From assembly GCA_027081695.1 (NCBI GenBank), contig JALWJI010000048.1, forward strand, positions 1 to 5,495: DNA of 5,495 nucleotides. Reading direction: 5' to 3'. How positions within the stretch are numbered: position 1 is the stretch's first letter; each line of letters opens with the position of its first letter. The notes under the pieces were generated by a model. The model ran no database searches. It was not told the DNA's origin and saw only the letters and a program-made list of their open reading frames with translations. The DNA is from Acidilobaceae archaeon (GTDB lineage: Archaea > Thermoproteota > Thermoprotei_A > Sulfolobales > Acidilobaceae). Of this stretch, positions 4,082 to 5,495 are shown piece after piece. Position numbers and translations under genes: made by a program.

Positions 4082-5495
4082 ATGCCTGTAAAGGGAAGGA
4101 TTGTGAGGATCGCCGGTCCCCTCGTAGTAGCTGAGGGGATGAGCGGCGCCCAGATGTACGAGATGGTCAGAGTAGGAGAAGACAAGCTTATCGGAGAAAT
4201 TACTAGAATAGTCGGGGACAGGGCTTTCATACAGGTTTACGAGTCAACCACGGGCCTAAGACCAGGCGAGATAGTGGAAGGCACCGGGGCCCCACTAAGC
4301 GTGGAGCTAGGTCCTGGTATAATAGGAAACATCTATGATGGAGTACAGAGGCCCCTACCAGTCATCGCAGACGTAATAGCCAGAGAAAACCCCAATAGAA
4401 AAATCTTCATCGAGAGAGGAGTAAATGTACCGCCTATACCCCTCGATAAGAAATGGCACTTCCAGCCCGGGTATAATGGAGCCCAGGTGAAGGTAGGAGA
4501 CAAGGTCGAGCCAGGAGACGTCTTGGGAACCGTCGAGGAGACAAGCCTCATAACACACAAGATCATGGTACCACCAGGGGTAAAAGGCACATTAAAGTGG
4601 CTCGCCCCAGAAGGAGACTATACTGTAACCGAGGTCGTAGCCGAGGTCGAGACACCAGACGGAAAGAAAGTAGAACTATCCATGAGGCAGAGATGGCCTG
4701 TAAGAGTACCCAGGCCCAGCAAGCTAAAGCTAGAGCCTAACACGCCCCTCATAACAGGAACAAGAATAATCGACACCCTCTTCCCAATGGCCAAGGGAGG
4801 AACCGGGGCAATACCAGGAGGCTTCGGTACAGGGAAAACAGTCACACTCCACAGCCTAGCACAGTGGAGCGACGCGAAAGTCGTCGTCTACATAGGATGC
4901 GGAGAAAGAGGCAACGAGATGACCGAAGTACTCGAGCGCTTCCCCAAGTACAAGGACCCATGGACAGGAAAACCACTAATGGAGAGAACAATCCTCATCG
5001 CAAACACCAGCAACATGCCCGTAGCAGCTAGAGAGGCAAGCATCTACGTAGGTATAACACTAGCAGAGTACTACAGAGACATGGGATACGACGTACTACT
5101 AGTAGCAGACTCCACGAGCAGATGGGCAGAGGCCCTCAGAGAGATCGCGGGCAGACTCGAGGAAATGCCCGCAGAAGAAGGATACCCGAGCTACCTAGCA
5201 TCAAGGCTAGCAGAATTCTACGAGAGAGCCGGAAGAGTAGTAACACTAGGTTCGCCCGAGAGAGTTGGTAGTGTAACGGTAGTAGGAGCAGTAAGCCCGC
5301 CTGGAGGAGACTTCACAGAGCCCGTAACAAGCCACACAAAGAGATTCATACGAGTATTCTGGGCACTAGACACCAAGCTAGCTTACAGCAGACACTATCC
5401 AGCGATAAACTGGCTGATGAGCTACAGCGCATACGCAGAAACAGTAGCGGAGTGGTGGCACAAGAACGTTGACCCAAGATGGAAAGAATACAGAG
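4082..5495 (+). CDS. atpA: A-type ATP synthase catalytic subunit A, C-terminus cut by window edge
   Basis: This is the nucleotide-hydrolysing/synthesising subunit of the A3B3 head. The window holds 471 codons; the family has nearly 600, so about 120 C-terminal residues are missing. The N-terminal beta-barrel begins KGRIVRIAGPLVVAEGM (residues 4-20). The region of about 110-190, with VPPIPLDKKWHFQP, is the insert (non-homologous region) that marks A-type and V-type catalytic subunits. The P-loop is GGFGTGKT (246-253, Lys252). GCGERGNEM follows, and Glu275 is the expected catalytic glutamate. Walker B is DVLLVADSTSRW (337-348, Asp343). SPPGGDFTEPVT (405-416) is the conserved stretch before the C-terminal helical domain. 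The P-loop has Gly where the family usually has Pro, and Thr for Ser. All key catalytic residues are present, so it looks functional. Subunits B and D are expected downstream. Confidence 0.97.
   Translation, partial: MPVKGRIVRIAGPLVVAEGMSGAQMYEMVRVGEDKLIGEITRIVGDRAFIQVYESTTGLRPGEIVEGTGAPLSVELGPGIIGNIYDGVQRPLPVIADVIARENPNRKIFIERGVNVPPIPLDKKWHFQPGYNGAQVKVGDKVEPGDVLGTVEETSLITHKIMVPPGVKGTLKWLAPEGDYTVTEVVAEVETPDGKKVELSMRQRWPVRVPRPSKLKLEPNTPLITGTRIIDTLFPMAKGGTGAIPGGFGTGKTVTLHSLAQWSDAKVVVYIGCGERGNEMTEVLERFPKYKDPWTGKPLMERTILIANTSNMPVAAREASIYVGITLAEYYRDMGYDVLLVADSTSRWAEALREIAGRLEEMPAEEGYPSYLASRLAEFYERAGRVVTLGSPERVGSVTVVGAVSPPGGDFTEPVTSHTKRFIRVFWALDTKLAYSRHYPAINWLMSYSAYAETVAEWWHKNVDPRWKEYR

Overview
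This window looks like chromosomal DNA from a hyperthermophilic crenarchaeon, most likely Desulfurococcales-like. The evidence is archaeal A-type ATP synthase genes, TATA-type promoters, Shine-Dalgarno sites of the GGTGAT type at a constant short distance from the start, TTG start codons, heavy use of ATA, CTA, AGA and AGG codons, and AT-rich intergenic regions. The order-level placement is inferred from overall character and not from a database match.

Layout. (1) Bases 1-584, minus strand: the N-terminal part of a secreted subtilisin-like (S8) protease, with signal peptide, I9-like propeptide and the first catalytic-domain motif; the gene runs off the left edge. (2) Bases 585-800: an AT-rich divergent intergenic region with a promoter candidate for each flanking gene. 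(3) Bases 801-1433, plus strand: a 210-residue protein of unrecognised family with a histidine cluster near its C-terminus. (4) Bases 1434-1717: a non-coding stretch holding a 14-bp perfect palindrome and, on the minus strand, a GC-rich element of about 85 nt whose closing stem ends in a sequence that fits a kink-turn (box C/box D) motif. It may be an undescribed structured or guide RNA. (5) Bases 1718-3016: an L-fucose-isomerase-like protein (FucI/AraA-related, COG2407-type) with a TTG start. (6) Bases 3136-5495: the start of an A-type ATP synthase/ATPase gene cluster in the order F, E, A. Subunit A is cut by the right edge.

The F, E and A genes form a tight cluster: 6 nt between F and E, 34 nt between E and A. 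They encode the central-stalk regulatory subunit, the peripheral stalk and the catalytic subunit of the same rotary enzyme. Subunits B and D are expected just beyond the right edge. The genes left of the cluster have no evident link to it; each has its own leader and appears to be separately transcribed.

The most interesting items are the putative kink-turn RNA between the orphan gene and the isomerase-like gene, the unclassified protein with its spaced histidines, and a P-loop in subunit A (GGFGTGKT) that departs from the usual GPFGSGKT of this family.
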